Shown here in pieces: positions 8,357 to 16,130 of a DNA stretch of 64,000 bases (position 1 is its first letter; each line of letters opens with the position of its first letter). The position numbers were made by a program, and so were the translations under genes. The notes beneath the pieces were generated by a model. That model made no database searches, had not been told where the DNA came from, and was given only the letters and a program-made list of their open reading frames with translations. Origin of the DNA: Rhizobium sp. CB3090 (lineage in GTDB: Bacteria; Pseudomonadota; Alphaproteobacteria; Rhizobiales; Rhizobiaceae); assembly GCF_029714285.1 (NCBI RefSeq), contig NZ_CP121662.1, positions 2,790,001-2,854,000 on the forward strand. The letters run 5' to 3'.

Positions 8357-9148
8357 ATGAGTGTAGAAGACGATAACGATCGATACCGCGCACCGGCGCT
8401 GGACAAAGGCCTCGATATCCTGGAGCTACTGGCGCGGATCGACGGCGGGCTGACGCAAGCCGAAATCGCCAAGGCGCTCGGCAAGAGCCCGAACGAGTTC
8501 TACCGCATGCTCGATCGCCTGGTCCGGCGTGGCTATGTGCAGCGGCAGGATGGCGACCGCTTCTATCTGACTCTCAAACTCTTCGGCCTGGCGCATTACC
8601 ATGCGCCGGTGCGCCGCCTCGTTTCCTTCGCTACGCCGCTGATGCGCGAATTCTCCAATCGCGCCGAGCAAGCCTGCCATCTGGCGATATTCGACCGCGG
8701 CTCGGTCATCGTCATTGCCCAGCAGGATTCTCCGACCTATTGGGGCATCTCGATTCGCGTTGGCGCCCAGATTAATTTGTTCAACACCGGCTCCGGCCAT
8801 GTTCTGCTCGCCTTTCGCGACGAAAAACACCGCAAGATGATGATCAATGAGCAGCAGCGCCAACAGGACGAGGATGTGCCGATGCCGTCCGATCTCGATA
8901 AGCGCCTTCAACTGATCAAGGAGCAGGGTTTCGAGACGATGGACAGCCTGCAGACCACTGGGGTGCGCAACATTTCGGCGCCTGTGCTGGCATTGGATGG
9001 TTATGCGCTGGCCGCGCTCACCTGTCCCTATATACAGCCGGTCAATCCGAATGCGCCGAGCTACGAGCAGGTGATCCAATATGTCCGCGAAGCAGCCAGG
9101 GACATATCGGAGACCGTCGCAGGCACCTTGGACAACGCCGAGATATAA
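8357..9148 (+). CDS. IclR-family transcriptional regulator
   Basis: A regulator of 263 residues. The ATG at 8357 (MSVEDDNDRYRAP) is preferred because GAGG lies just upstream; an ATG at 8321 in the same frame has no ribosome-binding site. The N-terminal winged helix-turn-helix spans roughly residues 18-75 (LDKGLDILELLARIDGGLTQAEIAKALGKS in the first part), and the C-terminal IclR effector domain contains RVGAQINLFNTGSGHVLLAF. It is divergent from the importer operon and upstream of the amidohydrolase-MaoC-CoA-transferase operon, so it probably controls both arms in response to a pathway metabolite. Activator or repressor action cannot be told. Confidence 0.9.
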   Translation: MSVEDDNDRYRAPALDKGLDILELLARIDGGLTQAEIAKALGKSPNEFYRMLDRLVRRGYVQRQDGDRFYLTLKLFGLAHYHAPVRRLVSFATPLMREFSNRAEQACHLAIFDRGSVIVIAQQDSPTYWGISIRVGAQINLFNTGSGHVLLAFRDEKHRKMMINEQQRQQDEDVPMPSDLDKRLQLIKEQGFETMDSLQTTGVRNISAPVLALDGYALAALTCPYIQPVNPNAPSYEQVIQYVREAARDISETVAGTLDNAEI

Positions 9149-9151
9149 TTT

Positions 9152-9170
9152 TTATTTGAATACACTATTC
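9152..9170. promoter_or_regulatory. Candidate operator upstream of the amidohydrolase operon
   Basis: TTATtTGaAtACACTATTC resembles the segment at 8248-8268 and occupies the gap between iclR and the amidohydrolase gene. Its AT-rich surroundings contrast with the local base composition. See the matching entry; prediction only. Confidence 0.4.
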
Positions 9171-9211
9171 TTCTGTGAGTATATATTGATCAGCATGATG
9201 GGAGGATCGCC

Positions 9212-10048
9212 ATGCTTTTCGATAGTCACCTGCACATCGTCGATCGCACGAAACTTGGATACCCCTGGCTGGAAGGGGCCGGCGCGCTGAATCGCGACAG
9301 CCTCTATGCGGACTATGCACGCGAAGCCCAGCGCCTGGGGATTACCGATACGCTGCATATGGAAGTGGATGTCGCTAAAAGCGATATCGAGCGGGAAACG
9401 GATTACGTCAAGGATCTGAGCCGACAGCCCGGCAGCCTGATCCGCGGCGCCATCGCTGCCTGCCGGCCGGAAGATGCCGACTTTCCGGCCTATCTCGAAC
9501 GTGTGCTCGCCGATCCCTTCATCAAAGGCTTCCGTCGCGTCCTGCATGTCATACCGGACGATGTTTCCGAGGGCGCACTTTTCCGTGAAAATCTGAAGCG
9601 GCTCGCCGGCACCCGCCTCACCTTCGATTTCTGCGTGCTGCCGCATCAGATCGCCAAGGCGATCGCGCTGGCCGACCTCAACCCCGATGTTCAGTTCATT
9701 CTCGATCATTGCGGCGTGCCCGCCGTCAAAGACGGCTTCAGCGCGGTCTGGACCTCGGGAATCACTGAGATCGCCAGGCGGCCGAACGTCGTCGTCAAGA
9801 TTTCCGGTGTCGTCGCCTATGCCGATCCCGATAGCTGGACCGTTGATACGCTGCGTCCCTTTGTCGAGCATTCGATAGCAAGCTTCGGCTGGCATCGTGT
9901 CATCTGGGGCAGCGATTGGCCGGTCTGCACGCTGGGCGGCGGTCTCTCCACCTGGGTCGGCGCCACGCATGCATTGACTCAGGGAGCAAGCGCCGACGAA
10001 CGCAACAGCCTCTATCGGCTCAACGCCAAGCGCCTCTGGCCGCTTTGA
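9212..10048 (+). CDS. Amidohydrolase-family protein (sugar lactonase-like)
   Basis: A 278-residue amidohydrolase_2 protein. The metal-binding HxH is in FDSHLHIVD (residues 6-8), later ligands are suggested by [10 protein letters not shown] and the terminal Asp by WGSDWPVC. Relatives include L-fuconolactonase-type and other sugar-lactone hydrolases as well as pyrone dicarboxylate hydrolases. ATG at 9212 follows GGGAGG. As first gene of the plus-strand arm, opposite an enolase-superfamily dehydratase and a mutarotase-like gene, its most economical role is to open the aldonolactone produced by a sugar dehydrogenase. The lactone has not been identified. Confidence 0.85.
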   Translation: MLFDSHLHIVDRTKLGYPWLEGAGALNRDSLYADYAREAQRLGITDTLHMEVDVAKSDIERETDYVKDLSRQPGSLIRGAIAACRPEDADFPAYLERVLADPFIKGFRRVLHVIPDDVSEGALFRENLKRLAGTRLTFDFCVLPHQIAKAIALADLNPDVQFILDHCGVPAVKDGFSAVWTSGITEIARRPNVVVKISGVVAYADPDSWTVDTLRPFVEHSIASFGWHRVIWGSDWPVCTLGGGLSTWVGATHALTQGASADERNSLYRLNAKRLWPL

Positions 10049-10079
10049 GCGCGCTACGATTTTCTTGAAAGCCAATGCC

Positions 10080-10625
10080 ATGACCGCCACCGTCGGCATT
10101 TCCAGCACCCATCCAAAGACCATGCCGGCGGATCATGCCGATATTCCCGTCTGGAACTCGGAAAACTGGTTCTACGAAGATTTCGAAATCGGCCACAAGA
10201 TCCGCTCGCTGCGGCGGACGATCTCCGAAGGCGAATCCCAGCAGTTCAACGCTCTCGTGCTCGATATGCACCCTTACGTCAGCGACCAGATCTTTGCGGA
10301 GACGGAGGGCTTATTCGGTAAGCGCCTCGTCGCCGGTGCCTTCGTCTTCTCCGCCGGCCTCGGCCTCGTCGCTACCAACTGCATCAACGCCTTCTCGTAT
10401 GGCTACGACAAGCTGCGCTTCGTCAGGCCCACTTTCATCGGCGATACGATCTACACCATCCGCACCAATCTCGATAAACAGCCGAAATACAAGGATCTCG
10501 GCCTGATCCGCTCTTCCTACGAAGTCTTCAAGGGCGAAGGCGAGCTGGTGCTTTATTGCGAGCATATCCAGACGGTACGCTACAAGAACGGCCGGCCTGC
10601 GGACGCTCCGGAATTGAAGAGCTAA
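10080..10625 (+). CDS. MaoC-like hotdog protein with altered active site
   Basis: A 181-residue MaoC-family protein; ATG 10080 is chosen, with an in-frame TTG at 10065 as alternative. The fold signature [21 protein letters not shown] is shared with the MaoC protein at 614-1066, and [11 protein letters not shown] aligns with [11 protein letters not shown]. At the active-site position the sequence is Asp62-Met-His-Pro-Tyr-Val67: the catalytic His of D-x4-H is replaced by Val. It may be a non-catalytic partner, as in heteromeric hotdog dehydratases, or use the displaced His64. It ends immediately before the CoA-transferase start. Confidence 0.87.
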   Translation: MTATVGISSTHPKTMPADHADIPVWNSENWFYEDFEIGHKIRSLRRTISEGESQQFNALVLDMHPYVSDQIFAETEGLFGKRLVAGAFVFSAGLGLVATNCINAFSYGYDKLRFVRPTFIGDTIYTIRTNLDKQPKYKDLGLIRSSYEVFKGEGELVLYCEHIQTVRYKNGRPADAPELKS

Positions 10626-11813
10626 ATGACCAAAGGAAGCAATGACGGCCTGCTCGCCGGCATCACGGTGCTCGATATGAGCCAGTTCCTCGCCGGGCCG
10701 ATGGCGGCGCTGCGGCTTGGCGATCTCGGCGCTCGGGTGATCAAGGTCGAGCGTCCCGATGGCGGCGATCTCTGCCGCCGGCTTTATCTCAGCGACACCG
10801 AGATCGGCGGCGACTCGACGCTGTTCCACGCGATCAATCGCGGCAAGGAAAGCTTCGCCGTCAACATGAAGGACGAAGGCGACCTGCAGGACCTGCGCGT
10901 CCTGATCGCAAAAGCCGATGTCATCATCCAGAATTTCCGCCCGGGGGTCATCGATCGCCTGGGTCTCGATTACGCCTCAGTCGCCAAGATCAATCCCCGT
11001 ATCGTCTATGGCAGCATCACAGGTTATGGAGCGGACAACGAGTGGCGGCATTTTCCCGGCCAGGACCTCCTCGCCCAGGCCCGCTCCGGCGCCATGTGGC
11101 TGAACGGCGAAGCCGATGACGGCCCTGTGCCCTTCGGCCTTGCGGTGGCCGACATGCTGGCCGGCAATCTGATCGTCCAGGGCATTCTTGCCGGCCTCGT
11201 GCGGCGCGGCGTCACCGGTCAGGGCGTCCATGTCGAAACCAGCCTGCTGGAAGCGATGATCGATTTCCAATTCGAGGTGCTGACCACCCATCTGAACGAT
11301 GGCGGCCGCCTGCCGAAGAAATCTTCCGTGCGCAATGCCCACGCCTATCTCGCAGCACCTTACGGCGTCTATCATTGCGCCGATGGCTGGCTGGCGCTGG
11401 CGATGATGCCGCTATCGAAGCTGGCGCCGCTCTTCGAACTTCCGGCACTTGCCGAGTTTACGCCGCACGAGGCCTTCACCCGCCGCGACCGGATCAAGAG
11501 CCTGATCGCCAGTCGCCTGCATGAGAAGACGGTGAAGGAATGGCTCGCCATCCTGGAACCTGCCGATATCTGGGCCGCCGAAGTGCTGGACTGGCCGAAA
11601 TTGCTGCAAACCGCAGCCTTCCGCCAGCTCGACATGCTGCAGACGGTAACCCGCAGCGACGGTGTCTCTGTGCGCACGACGGCAAGCCCTATCCGTGTCG
11701 ACGGCATCCGAAGCAAGAACGGCTCGGCAGCACCGACGATCGGCAGCGAGTCGGAAAAGATAAGGGCGGAGTTTATTCCCCCTTCTCCCCCGCGGGGAGA
11801 AGGTCGCGGGTAG
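10626..11813 (+). CDS. CaiB/BaiF class III CoA-transferase
   Basis: A 395-residue class III CoA-transferase. The N-terminal family block is GITVLDMSQFLAGPMAALRL, followed by GDLGARVIKVERPDGGD. The probable catalytic Asp176 is in FGLAVADMLAGN, and GQGVHVETSLLEAM follows. Known members move CoA between dicarboxylates, hydroxy acids, carnitine or formyl/oxalyl groups. The ATG begins directly after the MaoC stop, so expression is coupled. Its last dozen residues (SPPRGEGRG at the end) are encoded by a RIME-like repeat, so the natural C-terminus has been replaced or extended. Together with two MaoC proteins it suggests activation of an organic acid derived from the sugar. Confidence 0.92.
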   Translation: MTKGSNDGLLAGITVLDMSQFLAGPMAALRLGDLGARVIKVERPDGGDLCRRLYLSDTEIGGDSTLFHAINRGKESFAVNMKDEGDLQDLRVLIAKADVIIQNFRPGVIDRLGLDYASVAKINPRIVYGSITGYGADNEWRHFPGQDLLAQARSGAMWLNGEADDGPVPFGLAVADMLAGNLIVQGILAGLVRRGVTGQGVHVETSLLEAMIDFQFEVLTTHLNDGGRLPKKSSVRNAHAYLAAPYGVYHCADGWLALAMMPLSKLAPLFELPALAEFTPHEAFTRRDRIKSLIASRLHEKTVKEWLAILEPADIWAAEVLDWPKLLQTAAFRQLDMLQTVTRSDGVSVRTTASPIRVDGIRSKNGSAAPTIGSESEKIRAEFIPPSPPRGEGRG

Positions 11814-11886
11814 CGCGGGTTGAGGGGGCGATGCACCGTAAGGAATTTGTTTCCCAGGTACACCCCCTCACCCGGCCCTTCGGGCC
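11780..11886. repeat. RIME-like repeat (copy B) overlapping the CoA-transferase 3' end
   Basis: CCTTCTCCCCCGCGGGGAGA palindrome, then GCGCGGGTTGAGGGGGCG and a second arm CACCCCCTCACCCGGCCCTT. The module order resembles the copies at 2174 and 14422. The repeat supplies the last codons and the stop of the upstream reading frame. Confidence 0.8.
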
Positions 11887-11904
11887 AAACGCCGCAAGAA
11901 GTGC

Positions 11905-11940
11905 AAAAGAAAAAGAGCGGCCACCCTTCGGTAGCCGCCC
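11905..11940 (-). terminator. Rho-independent terminator of tal
   Basis: On the minus strand, a stem GCGGCTACC/GGTGGCCGC with a GAAG loop (one mismatch) is followed by TCTTTTTCTTTT. It lies 24 bases after the tal stop. Confidence 0.8.
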
Positions 11941-11963
11941 TTTGTTTATGTCAGTCCAACTGT

Positions 11964-12929
11964 TCAAGCAGCAGCGAGCTGTAGTTCCTTACCGACCATG
12001 GTGCGCAGAGCGACCAGGTCCTTGGCGAATGCGCGAATGCCTTCGGCGAGCTTTTCGGTCGCCATCGCATCTTCGTTCATCATCCAACGGAAGGTTCTTT
12101 CGTCGACGGCGATCTTGGAGACCGAGGTCTTGTTTTCCGGCGACAGCTTGCGCTCCAGCTTGCCTTCGTCCTTGGAGAGTTCGTCAAGCAGGTTCGGGCT
12201 GATCGTCAGGCGATCGCAGCCGGCCAGTGCTTCGATTTCGCCGGCGTTGCGGAAGGAAGCGCCCATGACGATCGTCTTGATGTCGTTGGCCTTGTAGTAA
12301 TTGTAGATATCGCGAACGGAAATAACGCCCGGATCTTCTTCAGGCGTGTATTCCTTGCCGGTCGACTTCTTGTACCAGTCGAGAATGCGGCCGACGAAGG
12401 GCGAGATCAGGAAAACCTTGGCGTCGGCGCAGGCAACCGCCTGGACCTTGCTGAAGAGCAGCGTCAGGTTGCAGTCGATGCCTTCCTTCTGCAGCACTTC
12501 GGCGGCCCGGATGCCTTCCCAAGTGGAAGCGAGCTTGATGAGAATGCGGTCACGGTCAATGCCGCGTTCCTTGTAGGCGGCGATGATAGCGCGGGCCTTG
12601 GCGATCGAGCCTTCGGTGTTGAAGGACAGGTCGGCATCGACCTCGGTCGAGACACGGCCGGGAACGAGGCCGGAGAGAGCGGCGCCGACAGAGATTGCCA
12701 AACGATCGGCGACAGCAGCGGCAACGGCGTCCGGCGTACCACCCTGCTTCTTGCCCCAGGCGACAGCCTCCTTGATCGCATCGGCGAACATCGGTGTGCC
12801 GAGCGCCTTCAGGACGATGGTCGGATTGGTCGTGCAATCGACCGGCTTCAGGCGGGCAACCGCCTCGATATCGCCGGAGTCGGCCACGACCGTCGTCATA
12901 GCGCGAAGTTGGTCAAGCTTGGATGTCAT
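11964..12929 (-). CDS. tal: Transaldolase
   Basis: A 321-residue TalB-type transaldolase of the non-oxidative pentose phosphate pathway, transferring dihydroxyacetone between sedoheptulose-7-P/glyceraldehyde-3-P and erythrose-4-P/fructose-6-P. The Schiff-base lysine is Lys132 in [22 protein letters not shown] near residues 30-38 is the N-terminal family signature. Length matches the E. coli type (about 317). The gene stands alone with its own terminator and is divergent from a SorC-type regulator 494 bases away, which may sense a sugar phosphate and could control it, though this is inference. Confidence 0.97.
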   Translation of the reverse strand: MTSKLDQLRAMTTVVADSGDIEAVARLKPVDCTTNPTIVLKALGTPMFADAIKEAVAWGKKQGGTPDAVAAAVADRLAISVGAALSGLVPGRVSTEVDADLSFNTEGSIAKARAIIAAYKERGIDRDRILIKLASTWEGIRAAEVLQKEGIDCNLTLLFSKVQAVACADAKVFLISPFVGRILDWYKKSTGKEYTPEEDPGVISVRDIYNYYKANDIKTIVMGASFRNAGEIEALAGCDRLTISPNLLDELSKDEGKLERKLSPENKTSVSKIAVDERTFRWMMNEDAMATEKLAEGIRAFAKDLVALRTMVGKELQLAAA

Positions 12930-13423
12930 AATACGTATCCTTGTTGAATTGGCCCATTGTGGGAATTATGGACCGGCGCGAAATCCCGTCCGGTTCGATA
13001 GACGACACGAAACTGCAGGCGGATTGCGCCTCTTCTCCTTCTGTAGGTAACGGGAGAAAAAGCGCGAAAGTTCCATTTCCGGCGAGCGGTCGAAGCTGCG
13101 AAGAAACAACCATCCCGGACAAGTCTTTTCACCGAAACGGAGCGCTCTATATCGCTCCCTGTCCGGTGAAATACGTCCACGGCTGCAACCCGCACATTGC
13201 CCTCCTCGACTGGACAAAGACCGACTTCCTCACGGCGACTATCATCAATCTCGCAGCGAAAAGTCAAGGACATTTGTGCATTTCAATTGACATAAGTTTC
13301 AGACCATAGAATATCGGCGATAGAAGAGCCGATCTGCCGCCCCTGTCCTGTGCAATCGCCGCAACCTTTGTCGTTTGCGATCATTAAAACAAAGGGGCGT
13401 GCAAAAATCTTGCCGGAGGACCT
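12930..13423. other. Intergenic region between tal and sorC-type regulator
   Basis: A 494-base stretch without a convincing gene; the short open frames here have no family features. It must hold the divergent promoters. A possible plus-strand promoter is TTGACA at 13287-13292 with GAATAT at 13309-13314 (16-base spacing). A longer leader or small RNA is possible but not visible. Confidence 0.4.
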
Positions 13424-14413
13424 GTGGCCAAACTTAGACGCGGGACACACACCGCCTATTCGGAGACGGCGTCGCTGAGGCTGCGCGCTGCCTGGCTCTA
13501 TTACAATCAGGGCCTGACGCAGAAGGATGTCGCCGAACAGCTCGGCATCAGCCGCACCACGGTCATCCGTCTGCTCGACGAGGCGATGCGTCGCAGCGAA
13601 GTGCAGATCTGGATCAATGAAGGCATCGACGATTGCGTCGAACTGGCAATCAAGCTGGAGCGCGTCTATGGGCTGGACGAGGCGATCGTCGTCCCATCGC
13701 CCGCCGGCGGAGATGTCGACGCCCAGGCGAAAAGCGTCGGCCTGGCGCTTGGCCAGTTCCTCACCGAAGCGATCCCCGACAATTATACGATCGGCGTCGG
13801 CTGGGGCCGGACGATGACGGCCTCGCTGGGAAGCTTCCGCCCACCCCGCCGCGACAATTGCAAAGTGGTCTCTTTGCTCGGCGGCATCGTCGCCGTCCAA
13901 CAGACCAATCCCATCGATTATACCTGGCGTTTGGCGAGCCAGCTCGGCGCCGAATGCTACATGTTCCTGGCGCCGCTCCTGGTCGATTCCATCGAGACCA
14001 AGCGCAATCTCATCGAAAAATGCGGTCTGGAGGCGATCTACCGGCTGGCCGAAAACCTCGACCTCGCCATCGTTAGTTGCGGCGACATCGGCCCTCACTC
14101 CACTTCGCTGTCGGAAGGCTTCATATCGAAGCAGGAACTGGACCAGTTGATCGAGGCTGGCTGCGTCTGCGACACCATGTTCAACTTCCTCGACGCCGAG
14201 GGCAATTCCGTCGATCATCCGATCAACAAGCGCGTCATGTCAGTCGATCTCGACACATTGAAGAAGGCCAAGCACATCGTCCTGTCTTCCGGCGGCATGC
14301 ACCGCGCCCTCGCGATCCGCGCCACCATCAAGCGCATCGGCTGCAACACGCTGATCACGGATGAAGGCGCTGCAAAGGCGCTGCTGCAGATGGCCACGGC
14401 CAAAGCGGCTTGA
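13424..14413 (+). CDS. SorC/DeoR-type sugar-binding transcriptional regulator
   Basis: A 329-residue SorC-family regulator. It begins at GTG 13424, preceded by GGAGGA; no ATG competes. The helix-turn-helix (LTQKDVAEQLGISRTTVIRLL) lies near residues 29-49. The sugar-binding domain includes YTIGVGWGRTM and CKVVSLLGGI, and ends with LITDEGAAKALL, where a SorC-type NagB-like fold binds phosphorylated sugar. Its target is unknown. Neighbouring tal is a candidate, since regulators of this family often control pentose or polyol phosphate genes; the same architecture is seen in the smoC product at 28689. Confidence 0.9.
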   Translation: MAKLRRGTHTAYSETASLRLRAAWLYYNQGLTQKDVAEQLGISRTTVIRLLDEAMRRSEVQIWINEGIDDCVELAIKLERVYGLDEAIVVPSPAGGDVDAQAKSVGLALGQFLTEAIPDNYTIGVGWGRTMTASLGSFRPPRRDNCKVVSLLGGIVAVQQTNPIDYTWRLASQLGAECYMFLAPLLVDSIETKRNLIEKCGLEAIYRLAENLDLAIVSCGDIGPHSTSLSEGFISKQELDQLIEAGCVCDTMFNFLDAEGNSVDHPINKRVMSVDLDTLKKAKHIVLSSGGMHRALAIRATIKRIGCNTLITDEGAAKALLQMATAKAA

Positions 14414-14421
14414 GATATTAC

Positions 14422-14579
14422 CCTCTCCCCCGCGGGGAGAAGGTGCCCCGAAGGGGCGGATGAGGGGCCGTTACCGGGGAATTCTCTTATTTATCAGAAA
14501 GTCGAGAAGGCGAGCTATGCCAGTAACGCCCCCTCAACCCGCGCGTACCGCGCGACCTTCTCCCCCGCGGGGAGAAGGT
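14422..14579. repeat. RIME-like repeat (copy C)
   Basis: Two CTCCCCCGCGGGGAGAAGG palindromes at the ends in opposite module orientation, with GGATGAGGGG and CGCCCCCTCAACCCGCG inside. It fills the convergent gap between the SorC-type regulator gene and the Ogt-type methyltransferase gene and may serve as a bidirectional terminator. Confidence 0.8.
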
Positions 14580-14586
14580 AAGTATC

Positions 14587-15459
14587 TCACGCCTTCCCCG
14601 CTTCCCAGCCCAGCATCGCCCGCTTGCGCGTCAGACCCCAATGATAGCCGGTGAGATCACCGTTCTTGCCGAGCGCGCGGTGACAGGGGACGACGAAGGA
14701 GATGGGGTTGCGGCCGACAGCGGCGCCGACTGCGCGCATCGCCGTCGGCTGGCCGATGTCTTTGGCGATATCGGAATAGGTGACGGCTCGGCCCATCGGG
14801 ATATTCAACAGGCTTTCCCAGACCCGCACCTGGAAATCCGTGCCGATCAGCACGACCCGCAGCGGCTGGTCGCTCGACCATTTCGACGGCTCGAAAATCC
14901 GCGCCGCATAAGGCATGGTCGCCTGCAGGTCCTCGACATATTGCGCATTCGGCCAACGGCAGGTCATGTCCTCGAGGCAGGCCTTCTCGTCGCCGGAATC
15001 GCTGAAGGCGAGACCGGCAAGGCCGCGGTCGGTGACCATGATCAGCGCCAGGCCGAAGGGCGAAATGTGGAAGCCGTAGCGGATGACCAGCCCGCCGCCC
15101 TTCGCCTTCCATTCGCCGGGCGACATCGCCTCATGCGTGACGAAGAGGTCGTGCAGCCGGCTTGGACCGGAAAGGCCCACTTCGAACGAGGTTTCCAGCA
15201 AGGGCAGATCTTCCTCGCGCAGCAGCCGCTTGGCATGATCGAGCGTTACGGCCTGCAAAAAACCCTTGGGTGACAATCCCGCCCAACGGGTAAAGGTCTT
15301 CTGCAATTGAGTCGGCGATTGTCCGAGCCGCTCGGCGATCGTCTCCAATGATGGCTGATCGCGATAGTCCTCGGTGATGAGTTCGATCACCCGGCGGACG
15401 GTGTCATAGTCCGGTCCTTCCGGCGTGATGTCTGTCTTCAACTGTGCGATAGCATTCAT
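14587..15459 (-). CDS. AraC-HTH / O6-methylguanine-DNA methyltransferase fusion
   Basis: A 290-residue fusion resembling Ada without its N-terminal metal-binding, methylphosphotriester domain. Residues about 20-115 form an AraC-type helix-turn-helix (LETIAERLGQSPTQLQKTFTRWAGLSPKGFLQ); the C-terminal half is the Ogt-type methyltransferase with acceptor Cys259 in the PCHR motif and MRAVGAAVGRNPIS before it. ATG 15459 follows AAGGAG at seven bases; an upstream in-frame start lacks a site. It repairs O6-methylguanine and perhaps regulates alkylation-response genes, but without the Ada Cys-zinc domain the classical methyl-phosphotriester switch is missing. Confidence 0.92.
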   Translation of the reverse strand: MNAIAQLKTDITPEGPDYDTVRRVIELITEDYRDQPSLETIAERLGQSPTQLQKTFTRWAGLSPKGFLQAVTLDHAKRLLREEDLPLLETSFEVGLSGPSRLHDLFVTHEAMSPGEWKAKGGGLVIRYGFHISPFGLALIMVTDRGLAGLAFSDSGDEKACLEDMTCRWPNAQYVEDLQATMPYAARIFEPSKWSSDQPLRVVLIGTDFQVRVWESLLNIPMGRAVTYSDIAKDIGQPTAMRAVGAAVGRNPISFVVPCHRALGKNGDLTGYHWGLTRKRAMLGWEAGKA

Positions 15460-15523
15460 AATCTTTCTCCTTGAAAAGGAGAACACCACGAAGAGACGGG
15501 TAAAACCACCCGTTTCTTGCGTA

Positions 15524-15595
15524 GGGGCGTGATTCCGAACCGAAGGACCGCGTCAGCGAAAAGAGTGAAGCGGTTTTCGGACAAGATCACGCCCA
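15524..15595. repeat. Palindromic intergenic repeat (GGGCGTGAT...ATCACGCCC)
   Basis: The ends GGGCGTGAT and ATCACGCCC form an inverted repeat around GAAGCGGTTTTCGG. The core resembles the element at 63312-63360 (GTGCGGTTTTCGGG between GCGGGATG and CATCCCGC) and part of the 18774 and 44342 elements (GAAGCGGTTTTCC). It is probably a family of dispersed hairpin elements. It lies downstream of the DUF2244 gene. Confidence 0.6.
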
Positions 15596-15604
15596 TCAAG
15601 CGAT

Positions 15605-16108
15605 CTATATCCGTTGTGTCACCGTTGCCAGAGCCCGCTTGAAGGCTTTGGCAAAGCTCTCCCGATCTTCCGGATTGAGAAAAGAGCCGATATCCGTGTC
15701 ATGGCTTCTGTCGCGGACATGCATCGAGACGACACCGATCTCACTGTGCCGGCGGACGAGGAACCGCGTCCAGAAAGGATTGAAGCGATGCTCGATCATG
15801 CGGCCCGAGGGCGAGAATTTGCGGATCGACACATTGGTGCGCGACACCGTCACCTCCTCGCGCACCCGACCCGAGCGATAATTCAGCCAGAAAGCGCCGT
15901 AGAGCAAGATGAAATCTGCCCCAAAGAAGATGCCGATCGGCCATGCACCGCGAAGGGCGAACACAACGCCATATATGAGGCAGAACGCTCCCGCCAGCAT
16001 CAGCATTACCTTGAATCCCCTTCGCCCCAAGGAGCGATAGGGAAACAATTCGGCGGCGAAGACCGGCCTGTTGCCATCGATGTCAGTATCGGCGTTGCGT
16101 TCGGTCAT
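15605..16108 (-). CDS. DUF2244 membrane protein
   Basis: A 167-residue protein taken from ATG 16108 (MTERNADTDIDGN); a longer start at 16132 would collide with nth. It has two adjacent membrane spans (VMLMLAGAFCLIYGVVFAL and WPIGIFFGADFILLYGAFWL) and a C-terminal cytoplasmic part (REEVTVSRTNVSIRKFSPSG, then FNPFWTRF). This pattern is that of the DUF2244 family, widespread in alphaproteobacteria and of unknown role. It is divergent from nth with only 22 bases between starts, so the promoters must overlap the neighbouring coding sequences. Confidence 0.85.
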   Translation of the reverse strand: MTERNADTDIDGNRPVFAAELFPYRSLGRRGFKVMLMLAGAFCLIYGVVFALRGAWPIGIFFGADFILLYGAFWLNYRSGRVREEVTVSRTNVSIRKFSPSGRMIEHRFNPFWTRFLVRRHSEIGVVSMHVRDRSHDTDIGSFLNPEDRESFAKAFKRALATVTQRI

Positions 16109-16130
16109 AGGACTTGAGTATAGGTCATCC

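Noticed and set aside
12941..13309. Small open frames in the tal-sorC gap
   Set aside because: No ribosome-binding site, no family features, and frames on both strands overlap; kept as noncoding.
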